The notes under the pieces were generated by a model. It worked only from the letters and a program-made list of their open reading frames with translations, was not told the origin of the DNA and ran no database searches. This document shows, piece after piece, positions 53,563 through 61,807 of a DNA stretch of 64,000 bases (position 1 is the first letter of the stretch; each line of letters begins with the position of its first letter). The position numbers and the translations under genes were made by a program. This DNA is from Nonomuraea coxensis DSM 45129 (GTDB taxonomy: Bacteria; Actinomycetota; Actinomycetes; Streptosporangiales; Streptosporangiaceae): NCBI RefSeq assembly GCF_019397265.1, contig NZ_CP068985.1:2956501-3020500 (forward strand). The letters are read 5' to 3'.

Positions 53563-54531
53563 ATGGACGCGATCAGACTGCATGCCTATGGACCAGCCGC
53601 CAACCTCCGGCTGGAGACCCTTCCCGACCCCGTGCCAGGACCCGGCGAGGCGCGCGTCGCCGTGCGCGCCGCCGGGCTGCACTTCATCGAGACCCTGCTC
53701 CGCCAAGGGCAGGGCGTCGGGCCGCACCCCGCGCCCGACCTGCCCGTCGTGCTCGGCTCGGAGGTGGCAGGGGTGGTGGAGGCGGTGGGCGAGGGCGTGC
53801 CCGCCGGGCTGGTGGGCCGGCGGGTGGTGACGTCCGAGGTGAGCACGGGCGGCTACGCCTCGCGCGCCGTGGCGCCCGCCGCCTCCCTGACCGAGCTGCC
53901 CGGCCACGTGGACTTCGAGGCGGCGGTCGCGATGACCACGACGGGCGCGACCACGTACGGGCTGCTGGAGCTGGCCCCGATCGGGCCGGAGGACGTGGTG
54001 CTGGTGATGGCGGCGGCGGGCGGCGTCGGGACGCTGCTCGTGCAGTACGCCCGCCGCGCCGGCGCGACCGTGGCCGGGGCGGCCGGCGGCCCCGCCAAGG
54101 CCGCGCGGGTCGCGGAGCTGGGAGCGGACCTCGCCGTCGACTACCTGGAGGCGGGCTGGGACAAGTCGGTACGCGAGACGTCCGGCGAGGTCACCGTCGT
54201 CTTCGACGGGGTGGGCGGCGAGCTCGGGCGGGCCGCGCACGGGCTGCTCGGCAGGGGCGGGCGGTACGTGGTGTTCGGGTCGGCGTCGGGGGAGTGGTTC
54301 CGGCCGGACGCCGCCGAGACGGAGGCGCGGGACATCGCCGTGCTCGACGGCATCGGCCATCTGCTCGGGCGCGACGGGGGCATGGCCGAGCTGCGGGCGC
54401 GGGCGCTGGAGGCGGCGGCCGAGGGGCTGCTGACGCCGGCGGTGCAGGCGTTCCCGCTGGCCGAGGCCGCCGCCGCGCACGCGGCCCTGGAGAACAGGGA
54501 CACGATGGGCAAGGTCGTCCTCACCGTCTAG
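53563..54531 (+). CDS. Zinc-binding-dehydrogenase family quinone oxidoreductase (Qor-like)
   Basis: This 322-aa MDR-superfamily enzyme has a GroES-like N-terminal domain (GEARVAVRAAGLHFIETLLRQG, then LGSEVAGVVEAVGEG) and a nucleotide-binding motif AAAGGVGTLLVQYARRAGA. A C-terminal MGKVVLTV follows. The zinc-ligand Cys residues of alcohol dehydrogenases are absent, as in NADPH:quinone reductases. Control by SoxR is suggested by the promoter dyad, so it probably handles redox-cycling quinones. Its stop codon TAG is part of the CTAG target duplication of the adjacent IS982-type element. Confidence 0.93.
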   Translation: MDAIRLHAYGPAANLRLETLPDPVPGPGEARVAVRAAGLHFIETLLRQGQGVGPHPAPDLPVVLGSEVAGVVEAVGEGVPAGLVGRRVVTSEVSTGGYASRAVAPAASLTELPGHVDFEAAVAMTTTGATTYGLLELAPIGPEDVVLVMAAAGGVGTLLVQYARRAGATVAGAAGGPAKAARVAELGADLAVDYLEAGWDKSVRETSGEVTVVFDGVGGELGRAAHGLLGRGGRYVVFGSASGEWFRPDAAETEARDIAVLDGIGHLLGRDGGMAELRARALEAAAEGLLTPAVQAFPLAEAAAAHAALENRDTMGKVVLTV

Positions 54532-55462
54532 ATGACTGATTCCAAGGGGCCTGGGATCAGTGGTCGTAGGCGGTGAGTGATCGGGCAGTGGGCTGGCCGG
54601 TCTTGTCGTTGTGCCAGATCACGGTGGTCAAGGCCAGGATGCGGGTGATCACACGGATGGCGACGCCCGCGACTGTGCGTCCGCCATGGCGTTCGAGGTC
54701 GAGCTGGCCCTTCAGAGTCTGGTTGATCGACTCGATGGTCTGGCGCAGCGGTTTGAACACGTGTGCGCCCGGGCGTGGGGGTTCGCCTTTGCGGGCCTTA
54801 CGCAACAGGCGGATGCCCTCGCCGGCCAGGGAGTGTTCGAAGTCGCGGCCGTAGTACTGCATGTCGGCGATCAGGTCCTGGCCGCGGTGACGCTCGAGCA
54901 GGTCGGGGTCGGTGGCGAGCATGCCCAGCAGGGTGGTGCGTTCGTCGGCCTTGGCACCGGTCAGGGCGAAGGCGACGGGCAGGCCGGCCAGGGCCGAGCG
55001 CTGCGCGGTCTGCCGGGACCGGCCGCACTCCACCGGCGTGGAGTCGGCCACCCACACGTCGTCGCTCCACAGGCTGGTGTCGCGGCCGAGGATGCGGATC
55101 AGGTGCAGCACCAGGCCGGTGGCGGCGCGTAGCCGCTTGTTGTGGCCGGGCTGGCCGGGCAGGTAAGGGAACAGGCCGCTCAGGTGAGCGCGGGCGTAGC
55201 GCAGCCAGCGCCGCTCGGAGGTGAAGCCGAGCAGCGCTGACAGCACCGCCAGCGTCACCAGTTCGGCGTCACTGAGCCGGGGCTGGATGCCCGCCTGGGG
55301 TCGCTCGGGCGCCAGATCCGGGGAAGCGATCAGCTGATCGTCGATCTTCACGTACAGTGCTGTCGCGAGGGTGTTCAGTTCTGTCGTCACAAACGGATCT
55401 TGAACGCCCTCGCTTCATGTCCGCAGCCGAACAGCCGAACTCCACCCCTTGGAATCAATCAT
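54532..55462 (-). mobile_element. IS982-family insertion sequence with CTAG flanks
   Basis: The terminal repeats ATGACTGATTCCAAGGGG (left, 54532) and ATGATTGATTCCAAGGGG (right, read inwards from 55462) differ at one base. CTAG flanks both ends (54528-54531 and 55463-55466). The 931-bp element carries one transposase gene with an internal deletion. Confidence 0.85.
54557..55390 (-). CDS. IS982-family transposase, probably defective
   Basis: This 277-aa protein has the IS982 N-terminus (LSDAELVTLAVLSALLGFTS, then ERRWLRYARAHLSGLFP) and catalytic residues Asp (VWVADSTPVEC), Asp (DLIADMQYYGRDFE) and Glu (RQTIESINQTLKGQLDLERHG). Between RSALAG and LPVAFALTGAKADER, family members carry about 28 more residues (a YGYCASHSRFFWGLRLHLV-type segment), which are missing here in frame. 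The three acidic residues remain, but loss of the strand near the first one probably inactivates it. Confidence 0.85.
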   Translation of the reverse strand: MTTELNTLATALYVKIDDQLIASPDLAPERPQAGIQPRLSDAELVTLAVLSALLGFTSERRWLRYARAHLSGLFPYLPGQPGHNKRLRAATGLVLHLIRILGRDTSLWSDDVWVADSTPVECGRSRQTAQRSALAGLPVAFALTGAKADERTTLLGMLATDPDLLERHRGQDLIADMQYYGRDFEHSLAGEGIRLLRKARKGEPPRPGAHVFKPLRQTIESINQTLKGQLDLERHGGRTVAGVAIRVITRILALTTVIWHNDKTGQPTARSLTAYDH

Positions 55463-56158
55463 CTAGGGCAACCAGGTGGGCGCCGTTGACCGCGCGCCAG
55501 CGCCGCTGGGCGGATTCGATCAGTTTGAAGGCCATGGCCAGGCCGGCGGCGCGGGAGGCGGGGCCCTTGGTGACCTTGGTGCGGTGCCGGACGGTGGCGA
55601 ACGTCGACTCGATCGGGTTGGTGGTGCGCAGATGCCGCCAGTGCTCGGCCGGATAGTCGTAGAAGGCCAGCAGCTCATCGACGTCGTCGGTGACCTTGGC
55701 CACGGCTTTGGGGAACTTCGCGCCGTAGGCGGCCTCGAAGGCGGCGACCGCGGCCAGCGCGCGGTCCTTGCTTTCGGCGTTCCAGATCTCCGAGAGGGCC
55801 TTCTTCGCGCCCGGGTGGGCCGACTTCGGCAGCGCCCCGAGCACGTTGGCAATCTTGTGAAACCAGCACATCTGGGCTCTGGCCTGCGGGAACACCTCTG
55901 CCAGCGCCGACCAGAAGCCGAGCGCGCCGTCGCCGATGGCGAGGACCGGCGCACGCATGCCGCGCCGGGCGCAATCACGCAGCAGGTCCGCCCACGACTC
56001 GGCCGATTCGCGGTAGCCGTCGGTCAGGGCGACGAGTTCCTTGCGGCCGTCGGCGCGCACCCCGATCAGCACTAGCAGGCAGAGTTTGTGCTCTTCCAGC
56101 CGGATGTTGACGTGGATGCCACCAGCCCACAGACAGGGCTTCGGCGCAGTGGATATTT
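55455..56158 (-). pseudogene. IS256-family transposase fragment, truncated at both ends
   Basis: The frame encodes the central and C-terminal part of a mutator-type transposase (GIHVNIRLEEHKLCLLVLIG, RADGRKELVALTDGYRESAE, VLAIGDGALGFWSALAEVFP, LRTTNPIESTFATVRHRTKV). The N-terminal third is cut at 56158, where an ISAs1-type end begins. The C-terminus is cut after NGAHLVAL, at the CTAG flank of the IS982 element. The first catalytic Asp, usually WADGIH, reads WAGGIH. It cannot encode an active enzyme. Confidence 0.88.
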
Positions 56159-56300
56159 GTCCGGTTCTCTGATCATGTGATGCCGAGAATGGCCAGCTGG
56201 GGTGGCGTCGCGGGAGATACGGCGGATGGCTTGGGTGAGGCTGGCGGCACCGGCCAGGCGTAACGCGCCGGGCCGCGCGTCTGGCCGGATGGCCTGAGCC
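56158..56300 (-). pseudogene. Solo ISAs1-type end with transposase C-terminal scrap
   Basis: The end TGTCCGGTTCTCTGATCATG resembles the ISAs1-type end at 56976 (TGTCCTGTTACTCGATCATG). Behind it the minus strand reads [22 protein letters not shown], then after a one-base shift QLAILGIT and stop. This matches the C-terminus of the ISAs1-type transposase 0.7 kb away. Only about 140 bp of this second element remain. Confidence 0.75.
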
Positions 56301-56359
56301 GTCGGATGACACCGAACGGCACACGGCACGCCTTCCGTTCCGAGAGGTACGATCGCGGC

Positions 56360-56860
56360 ATGGGGGTGATCGACTGGCTCGAATGGCTGGCCGTGCTCAC
56401 GACCTTCGCGAGCTTAGGGACGCTCATTGTGGTCTCCAAACTCCGGCGCCGATCGGCTCCGTCCCCGGCACAGGCTCCAGGTCAGTGGCCCTGGCGGCAA
56501 TTTGGATTGCCCATGCCGCTTCCGGAGGAGACGCGGGCTCGTGCGTTGGTTCTCCTTGGCGAGGGCAGGATGGCGGACGCGGCCCGGGTCATCCAGGAGG
56601 ACACCGGTCTCGAGCTCGAAGCGGCAGAACGACACGTCGTCAACATGCTCGCCGCCGCGCGCATCCGTGCGAACGACGACGACCCATGGCCTGACGATCA
56701 GCTTGCCGACCGCGTCGGCGAGCTCGTTGACGCAGGGCACACGGAGCGGGCGATCTTGCTGATCCGCGGCGAGACGGGAATGAGTCACGCGGACGCCGAA
56801 AACTGGATGCATGAGTTGATGGCCCGCGATGCCGACCAGGAGGAGGGACGCGAGCGCTAG
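56360..56860 (+). CDS. Membrane-anchored protein with two L7/L12-like helical repeats
   Basis: This 166-aa protein has one N-terminal hydrophobic segment (IDWLEWLAVLTTFASLGTLI), then a basic Pro-rich linker. Two similar helical repeats follow, one around LLGEGRMADAARVIQEDTGL and the other around LVDAGHTERAILLIRGETGM. Each ends in an (A)-E/D-A-E helix, a pattern like the C-terminal domain of ribosomal protein bL12 and related small actinobacterial proteins. The function is unknown. It lies between two IS fragments but looks intact, with ATG 56360 and its own short upstream region. Confidence 0.7.
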   Translation: MGVIDWLEWLAVLTTFASLGTLIVVSKLRRRSAPSPAQAPGQWPWRQFGLPMPLPEETRARALVLLGEGRMADAARVIQEDTGLELEAAERHVVNMLAAARIRANDDDPWPDDQLADRVGELVDAGHTERAILLIRGETGMSHADAENWMHELMARDADQEEGRER

Positions 56861-56990
56861 CAGGTCTGGCGTGGGCTGACCCACACACACTCTGAAGTCG
56901 CCGGTTCGTCGTAGCGCCGTATGACCACGATGTTGCCCTGCCCGTTGGCGCCCGGAGCTCCGCTGCAGTGGAGTTTGTCCTGTTACTCGA

Positions 56991-57987
56991 TCATGTGAGG
57001 TCCAGGACGGTGAGACTGCGGGTGGCATCGCGGGAGATACGGCGGATGGCTTGGGCGATGTTGTCAGCGCCTGCCAGTCGTAGGGCACCGATAGCGAGGT
57101 TGCGAAGGGTGGCCATGACTCGGGGTGCGTTGCCGGTACGGATTTGGCTGTGGTCTTCGGCGTAGGTGACGTCGCGAACGTAATGCAGCCGGTTCTCGAT
57201 GCTCCAGTGCCCGCGGATCCAGGCGGCCAGGTCGGCGGGAGAGGCCTGCCAGGCAGGCAGATCAGTGATCGCGTAGATGGTCACGGTCCGCCATCTGCCT
57301 GCGCTGCCGTCCCCGACCTGGCGTTTGATCTGCATCGCCTGGACGGCGTGAGGGAACAGCAGCCTGGCCTTGACGGTGACGACCTTGAGGGTGCGGCGTT
57401 CCTTACGTCCGTGCCCGCGGTCACGTTCGCGATGCTGGACGGGGATCTGTTTCCACGACAATCGCTTGACCTGCGCGTACAGGCTGGGCTGGTTCTTCTT
57501 GACGATCAACACGTAGTGCGCCCGTTTTTGCTCGATGAGGAAGGTGGCGTGCTCGCGCTGGGTGTGCAGGGCATCGGCGGTGATCACGCGATCGTCCAGG
57601 TCGAGATGCTCCAGCAAGGGCTGGAAGCGGGTGATCTCGCTGGTCTTTCCGTCCACGTCGGCCTGCGCGAGCACCAGGCCACTGACGTGGTCGAAGGCGG
57701 CCAGCAGACGGGCCGGCTCACCGCCGCGGTTGCGCGCGCCGCGCAGTGCCTTGCCGTCGACGGCCACAGCCCGGCGACGCGCGCGAGCCGGGCCGTCCGT
57801 AGAGGCGCCAGCCGTGGCGGCTCGCCCGGCCAGCCAGGCGCAGACCGCCGTATCCAGGGCGTCGGTATCGAGCTGCTCGAACAGACGTCGCACGGTGGAC
57901 TCGTCCGGCGGCTGCCATGCCCGGCTCAGCGGATCCCGCCGGACCCCGAGAGCGGTCATAACCTGCCCGGGGGCATCAGCGATCCAC
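56991..57987 (-). pseudogene. ISAs1-family transposase, C-terminal part of the interrupted gene
   Basis: The frame reads [20 protein letters not shown], then a DDE core: [13 protein letters not shown] (first Asp), [15 protein letters not shown] (second Asp) and [19 protein letters not shown] (Glu). It ends in LTVLDLT. It lacks the first 75 residues, which lie on the far side of the IS3 element (59592-59818). Deleting the IS3 element plus one 3-bp target copy gives a continuous frame of 407 codons including the stop, the expected size for ISAs1 transposases. Confidence 0.9.
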
Positions 57988-58069
57988 CCCTCTCTGTCAG
58001 ACTGCTGTGAGACATGGGATGAACGAGTCCTTTTGATACGAAGCAGGGCGAGACAGGACGATCGAGACA

Positions 58070-58528
58070 GTGACGATGACCCTCGCCGACCAGGCCGCCA
58101 TGAGCGGGCAGAACGGTCAGGCGACCGACAAGCAGGTGAGCCGGCCGACGCGCCGGACGTTCACCGCGGCCTACAAGGCACGGATCCTGGCGGCCTTCGA
58201 CGCTCTGCCCGAGGGCAGCTCCGAGCGTGGCGCCCTGATGCGCCGGGAAAGGCTGTATCACTCGCACATCGAACACTGGCGAAAGCAGCAGGAGAACGGG
58301 ACGCTGGCCTCCTCGACAGGTAAACCGAAGAAGGACACGGAATCTGAGGAACTGGCCCGGCTGCGGGCCGAGAACAAGAAGCTCAAAGCCGACGCGGCCA
58401 AGCTTGAGGCCAAGAACGAAAAGCTCACCAGCGAACTGGGGAAGACGAAGACCGCGCTGAATATCGCGGGAAAAGCATTCGCGCTGCTGGACGACATCTC
58501 ACGCAGCGCGGACTCCGACGAGACCTGA
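58070..58528 (+). CDS. IS3-family transposase orfA
   Basis: This 152-aa protein has the orfA helix-turn-helix ([20 protein letters not shown], then [20 protein letters not shown]). A long Lys/Glu-rich coiled coil ([20 protein letters not shown]) follows; such regions mediate dimerisation in IS3 proteins. It ends four bases into the orfB frame, so a -1 slip near 58520 can fuse the two. It binds the IS ends and regulates transposition. Confidence 0.92.
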   Translation: MTMTLADQAAMSGQNGQATDKQVSRPTRRTFTAAYKARILAAFDALPEGSSERGALMRRERLYHSHIEHWRKQQENGTLASSTGKPKKDTESEELARLRAENKKLKADAAKLEAKNEKLTSELGKTKTALNIAGKAFALLDDISRSADSDET

Positions 58529-59565
58529 ACCGCATCATCGACGAGCATTTCCCGGGCATGGAGACGGCCGTCGGCACGACCAAGGCGTGCGAGGTACTCG
58601 GCAAGGCCCGCGCCAGCCTGTACCGGCAGCGAAATCCGAAGCCGCGCAGGCAAGGTCCGCGCCGGCCGTTTCATCACCCGGCGGAGTTGTCCGAGGAGGA
58701 ACGGGCGCAGGTGCTGGCGGTGCTGGACTCGTCCCGGTTCGCCGACAAGTCGGCGGGCCAGGTATGGGCGATCCTGCTGGATGAGGGCACCTACCTGTGC
58801 TCGCAGGCCACCATGTACCGGTTGCTGCGCGAGCGCGGCCAGTCCGGCGAGCGGCGCGCGCAGGCCACCCATCCGGCGAAGAAGAAGCCCGAACTGGAGG
58901 CCGACGGACCGAATCAAGTATGGAGCTGGGATATCACGAAACTGAAAGGCCCGGCGCGCGGCGTCCACTACCTTCTCTACGTCATCCTCGACATTTTCTC
59001 CCGCAAGGTCATCTGGTGGGAGATCTGGCCGACCGAGAACGGCACTCTGGCCAAGGAGTTCATCGAGCGCGCCATCGAGCGCAACGGCGGGATCGCACCT
59101 GACGCGATCCACGCCGATCGCGGCACGTCGATGACGTCGAACACCGTCACTGGCCTGCTCGCGCAGCTCGGGATCGATCAGTCGCATTCACGGCCGCGCG
59201 TGTCCAACGACAACCCCTACTCGGAGGCGCAGTTCAAGACACTCAAATATTGCCCGGCGTTTCCCGGGAGGTTCGGCTCGATCGAAGACGCCCGTATCTT
59301 CTGTGAGCAGTTCTTTGATTATTACAACAACGAGCATCGTCATTCGGGTATCGCGATGCACACTCCCGCGTCCGTGCACGACGGCACCGCCGTCAAGATC
59401 CACGCCCAGCGGGTCGCCACGCTGAACGCGGCCTTCCTGGCCCGCCCCGAGCGGTTCCGCGGCCGGCGCCCCTACCCGCCGTCGCTGCCGGCCAGAGTGT
59501 GGATCAACAGGCCACCTACGACCCTCCAGAGCGACGCTTCACCTCAAACCACACAAGTAGCCTGA
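58525..59565 (+). CDS. IS3-family transposase orfB (rve integrase core)
   Basis: The catalytic frame contains a HTH_21-like N-terminus (ARASLYRQRNPKPR) and the DDE residues. Asp is in VWSWDITKL, Asp in IHADRGTSM and Glu in NPYSEAQFKTLKY, followed by FCEQFFDYYNNEHRHSGI. The frame is open from CTG 58525, consistent with synthesis as an orfAB fusion; an internal ATG at 58558 could start orfB alone. All catalytic residues are present. Confidence 0.93.
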   Translation: MNRIIDEHFPGMETAVGTTKACEVLGKARASLYRQRNPKPRRQGPRRPFHHPAELSEEERAQVLAVLDSSRFADKSAGQVWAILLDEGTYLCSQATMYRLLRERGQSGERRAQATHPAKKKPELEADGPNQVWSWDITKLKGPARGVHYLLYVILDIFSRKVIWWEIWPTENGTLAKEFIERAIERNGGIAPDAIHADRGTSMTSNTVTGLLAQLGIDQSHSRPRVSNDNPYSEAQFKTLKYCPAFPGRFGSIEDARIFCEQFFDYYNNEHRHSGIAMHTPASVHDGTAVKIHAQRVATLNAAFLARPERFRGRRPYPPSLPARVWINRPPTTLQSDASPQTTQVA

Positions 59566-59591
59566 TGTCTCATTCGGTTTGACAGGCACCG

Positions 59592-59818
59592 CACTCACCG
59601 ATCGCAGCGAACGAGCGCGCACCGGCCAGCACGGCAGCCGCGGCACCGGCCAGTAACGACGCCAGCGTATGCCGGACGCCACGCGGATCACGAGGGTCGG
59701 GAAGGCGTTGGAAGCATTCCAGCAGGCTGAGGCAGTCGGCAGCGGAGGCGGTCACCGGCCCGTGCTCGGCCAGTTGGCCAAGGGCAGCACTGATCGGCGA
59801 TGATGAGGGGACAGGCAC
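59592..59818 (-). pseudogene. ISAs1-family transposase, N-terminal part of the interrupted gene
   Basis: The GTG at 59818 starts a segment containing CLSLLECFQRLPDPRDPRGV and VLAGARSFAAIGE, the conserved N-terminal region (DDE_Tnp_1-associated) of ISAs1 transposases. It runs into the IS3 element at 59591, where an artificial CGACQTE tail is added before a stop. It continues in sense and frame with 57987-56991 once the insertion is removed. Confidence 0.88.
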
Positions 59819-59850
59819 GGTCTTCTCTGGTGATCATAGGCGTCGAGAAC

Positions 59851-60004
59851 CTCATGATCTCGAAGGTCGTGCCTGTTCTCGTTCTCAGATGAGTTTCCAG
59901 GCTCCTCTTACCGCCCCGGAACAGTTACTCCACGAAACGGACACCCAGGCTGCTACCGATACCTCGCCGCGGCCCTGCACCCTGTGGATGCAGATCCTCT
60001 CCGG
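59851..60004. other. Short non-coding stretch after the ISAs1 element
   Basis: No gene is seen. The sequence AACCTCATGATCTCGAAGG near 59850 weakly resembles the inner part of the ISAs1 left end in inverted orientation and may be its decayed right terminus. Confidence 0.35.
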
Positions 60005-60295
60005 TCAAGCGTGCTGATCGCCGGCTACCGCCTTGAGCGCGGCATGAGCACTGGCAATCCTTACGGCGATCTCGTCCGGCGTGACGAGGTCGGTCTGGAA
60101 GCGGTGGCGGAAGGGCGTCTTGGCGTGCGTGTGCAGATCCGCCAGGGTCTCATCCCACGCTTTCAGCCGTTGTGGCGTGTCGTGGTCGCCGCGCTGCCGG
60201 GAACGGTGCTCGCACGCCTGGCGCGGGATCAACGCCCCGAGCCCCACCAGATTCGTCAGCCGACCCGACCCAGCCCCCTTGATCCACTCCGCCAC
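60005..60295 (-). CDS. Small open frame, possibly a decayed transposase-associated fragment
   Basis: This 96-aa frame (AEWIKGAGSGRLTNLVGLGA, then TPFRHRFQTDLVTPDEIAVR) has plausible protein composition but no recognised family. Its start resembles the N-terminal GSGRLTDLVGLG segment of some IS4-type transposases. The GTG start has no good ribosome-binding site. It could be a fragment, so I hold it loosely. Confidence 0.35.
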   Translation of the reverse strand: MAEWIKGAGSGRLTNLVGLGALIPRQACEHRSRQRGDHDTPQRLKAWDETLADLHTHAKTPFRHRFQTDLVTPDEIAVRIASAHAALKAVAGDQHA

Positions 60296-60321
60296 CCGGC
60301 GGACGCTACCAGCACAAACCC

Positions 60322-60819
60322 CTATCTAAACGGAATTGATCCGTCCCTCGCGACGAACCAGACGATCTTGCCGTCCGGCGTCGGATCGACACCCCATCGT
60401 TCGGAGTAGGCCGCGACGATGGCCAGCCCGCGTCCGTGCTCCTCGTCCGGCCCCGCAGGTAGCGGAGTCGGCCAGACGGGGCTGTGGTCGGCCACCTCGC
60501 CCCGGACGCTTCGGCCCTGCCGGTGCAGGGAGAGGGTCACCGCGGACTTCGCGTGCACGATCGCGTTGGTGACGACCTCCGACACCACCATGGTCAGGTC
60601 GTCGGCCAGAGTGGACAGGCCCCACACCGCGAGGGCCTCGCGCACGAGCCGGCGCGCTGTGGCCACCGCTTCAGGCGCGGCGGGCAGGTCCCAGCTTGCC
60701 TCCTTGCCGTCTCGTGCGGGGGACGGAGCGAGCATCGGCGGGACTTCTCGCGGAGGGCCGTCGAGATGTCCCGCAACCGGATGGGGCGCTTCTCGATCGG
60801 GAAGGTCATGCTTGTTCAC
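60322..60819 (-). CDS. Anti-sigma-factor-like ATP-binding protein (HATPase_c_2), second copy
   Basis: This 165-aa protein has the GHKL N-box (LADDLTMVVSEVVTNAIVHA) and a G-box-like EEHGRGLAIVAAYSERWGVD, ending in KIVWFVA. It is the last of four genes joined by 4-base overlaps. Its GTG at 60819 overlaps the previous TGA and has GGAGGGG upstream. It is related in type to the ATPase at 42.3 kb, and both sit opposite a DUF5753-DUF397 pair. It probably binds a sigma factor or a regulator. Confidence 0.9.
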   Translation of the reverse strand: MNKHDLPDREAPHPVAGHLDGPPREVPPMLAPSPARDGKEASWDLPAAPEAVATARRLVREALAVWGLSTLADDLTMVVSEVVTNAIVHAKSAVTLSLHRQGRSVRGEVADHSPVWPTPLPAGPDEEHGRGLAIVAAYSERWGVDPTPDGKIVWFVARDGSIPFR

Positions 60820-61100
60820 CGCGCCCACCCCTCCAGCAGGGCTGTCCAGAGCTTGATCGCCGCTGCCCTCTGCAGCCAGGGGCTCTCGCTGACGTGGATG
60901 CTGGCGGACGAGCGTACGGTGCGGCGGATGAAGGCCAGGCCGGCCGCCTCGCACAGCTCGTACGACGTGGGGACGCAGCCGCAGGTGTGACTCCGGACCC
61001 TGACGGACACGGCCCTGTCCGTGGAGGCGGACCAGCTGATCTTGGTGAGACCGTTCTTGGCTGGTTTGGGGTGTGCGCTGTGGAAATCCCGCGTGCTCAT
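60816..61100 (-). CDS. Hypothetical protein coupled to the ATPase gene
   Basis: This 94-aa protein has a Ser-rich N-terminus, a short CGCVP Cys pair and helical segments (YELCEAAGLAFIRRTVRS). I do not recognise it. ATGA overlap with the preceding gene and GTGA with the ATPase gene show it is translated as part of the same operon. Similar small proteins are often found beside DUF397/ATPase loci, which suggests a regulatory role, but nothing in the sequence proves it. Confidence 0.7.
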   Translation of the reverse strand: MSTRDFHSAHPKPAKNGLTKISWSASTDRAVSVRVRSHTCGCVPTSYELCEAAGLAFIRRTVRSSASIHVSESPWLQRAAAIKLWTALLEGWAR

Positions 61101-61246
61101 GCCGGCCGCTCTACGTATGCATAAAGCGCCCAGCCGTGGGCCTCGCGGACAGCTATTTTCGTCGCCTGGAATCCCATGAAATCAGTCATATGCGGGGCTT
61201 TCTGGAATACCGTTTCGGTGACGTCACGGGGAAGGTGCCTTCTCAT
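61097..61246 (-). CDS. Very small protein in the ATPase operon
   Basis: This 49-aa protein (FQKAPHMTDFMGFQATKIAV, then REAHGWALYAYVERP) is defined by ATGA overlaps with both neighbours, which strongly supports translation despite its size. The family is unknown. It has a short amphipathic middle and an aromatic C-terminal strand. Confidence 0.6.
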   Translation of the reverse strand: MRRHLPRDVTETVFQKAPHMTDFMGFQATKIAVREAHGWALYAYVERPA

Positions 61247-61530
61247 GTGTTCACCTCTGCGGCGATGATGGCGGCGGCATTGTCGGCATCGGCCACCACC
61301 CATCTGTCGCGCCGCCACAGCCGGGCCCACCACGGCCGCCAGGTGAACACCCAGCCGCAGTATCGGCGGATGGCGGTGATGTGAAGCCTGGCGCCGGTCT
61401 TGGTGCACATCTGCAGGACCGGCGAGCCGGTCGCGGGCATGACCAGCGAGATGTCGTAGCCCAGGCCGCGCAGGTCCCAGCCCAGCCGGGCCAGGTGGCC
61501 GAATCTCTCGTGCTCTTCGCGCTCTGTCAT
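61243..61530 (-). CDS. Small protein, first gene of the four-gene operon
   Basis: This 95-aa protein (MTEREEHERFGHLARLGWDL, then SLVMPATGSPVLQM, then WWARLWRRDRWVVADADNAA) is rich in Trp and Arg, with a beta-hairpin-like middle. I do not recognise it; similar small proteins accompany DUF397 loci in actinomycetes. Its ATG at 61530 begins a run of four genes each overlapping the next by four bases. The divergent DUF5753 regulator starts 278 bp away. Confidence 0.7.
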   Translation of the reverse strand: MTEREEHERFGHLARLGWDLRGLGYDISLVMPATGSPVLQMCTKTGARLHITAIRRYCGWVFTWRPWWARLWRRDRWVVADADNAAAIIAAEVNT

Positions 61531-61807
61531 ACTCCCGCCTTTCCGGCTGCCTTCCAGTGGGTACGGTCGAACGGCGAATAGTGGTGTCGGGCTATTTGCG
61601 TCCGGTCGGGTGAATGCTGTGGGCAGGCTTCTGCTTCTGCGCTGGATGAGAAGGTGTGCGTTCAGCGTGCCTTCTCGGCGTCACGGCGGGCGACTGATTC
61701 TTCAGGCCAAGACAGCAGGGCTAATGACAGCAGCCGGTCAGGTGTGGTTTAAAGGAGTCATCAACTCCGCGAGAATTTCCGTTTTCTCCAGTAAGAGAGG
61801 AAATGTC

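Larger units (their letters stand above)
57988..59591 (+). mobile_element. IS3-family insertion sequence inside the ISAs1 transposase gene
   Basis: This 1604-bp element has imperfect 28-bp inverted repeats (CCCTCTCTGTCAGACTGCTG at the left, CGGTGCCTGTCAAACCGAAT at the right, each running on to TGAGACAT). It is flanked by the 3-bp target duplication CAC (57985-57987 and 59592-59594). It carries orfA and orfB in a -1 frame relationship, the classic IS3 layout. Confidence 0.92.
56976..59850 (-). mobile_element. ISAs1-family element interrupted by an IS3-family element
   Basis: The left end TGTCCTGTTACTCGATCATG at 56976 lies just outside the transposase stop. The transposase gene runs from GTG 59818 to 56991 but is split by a 1604-bp IS3 element. 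The right boundary is placed only approximately, because I could not find a clear matching repeat beyond 59818. Confidence 0.7.
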
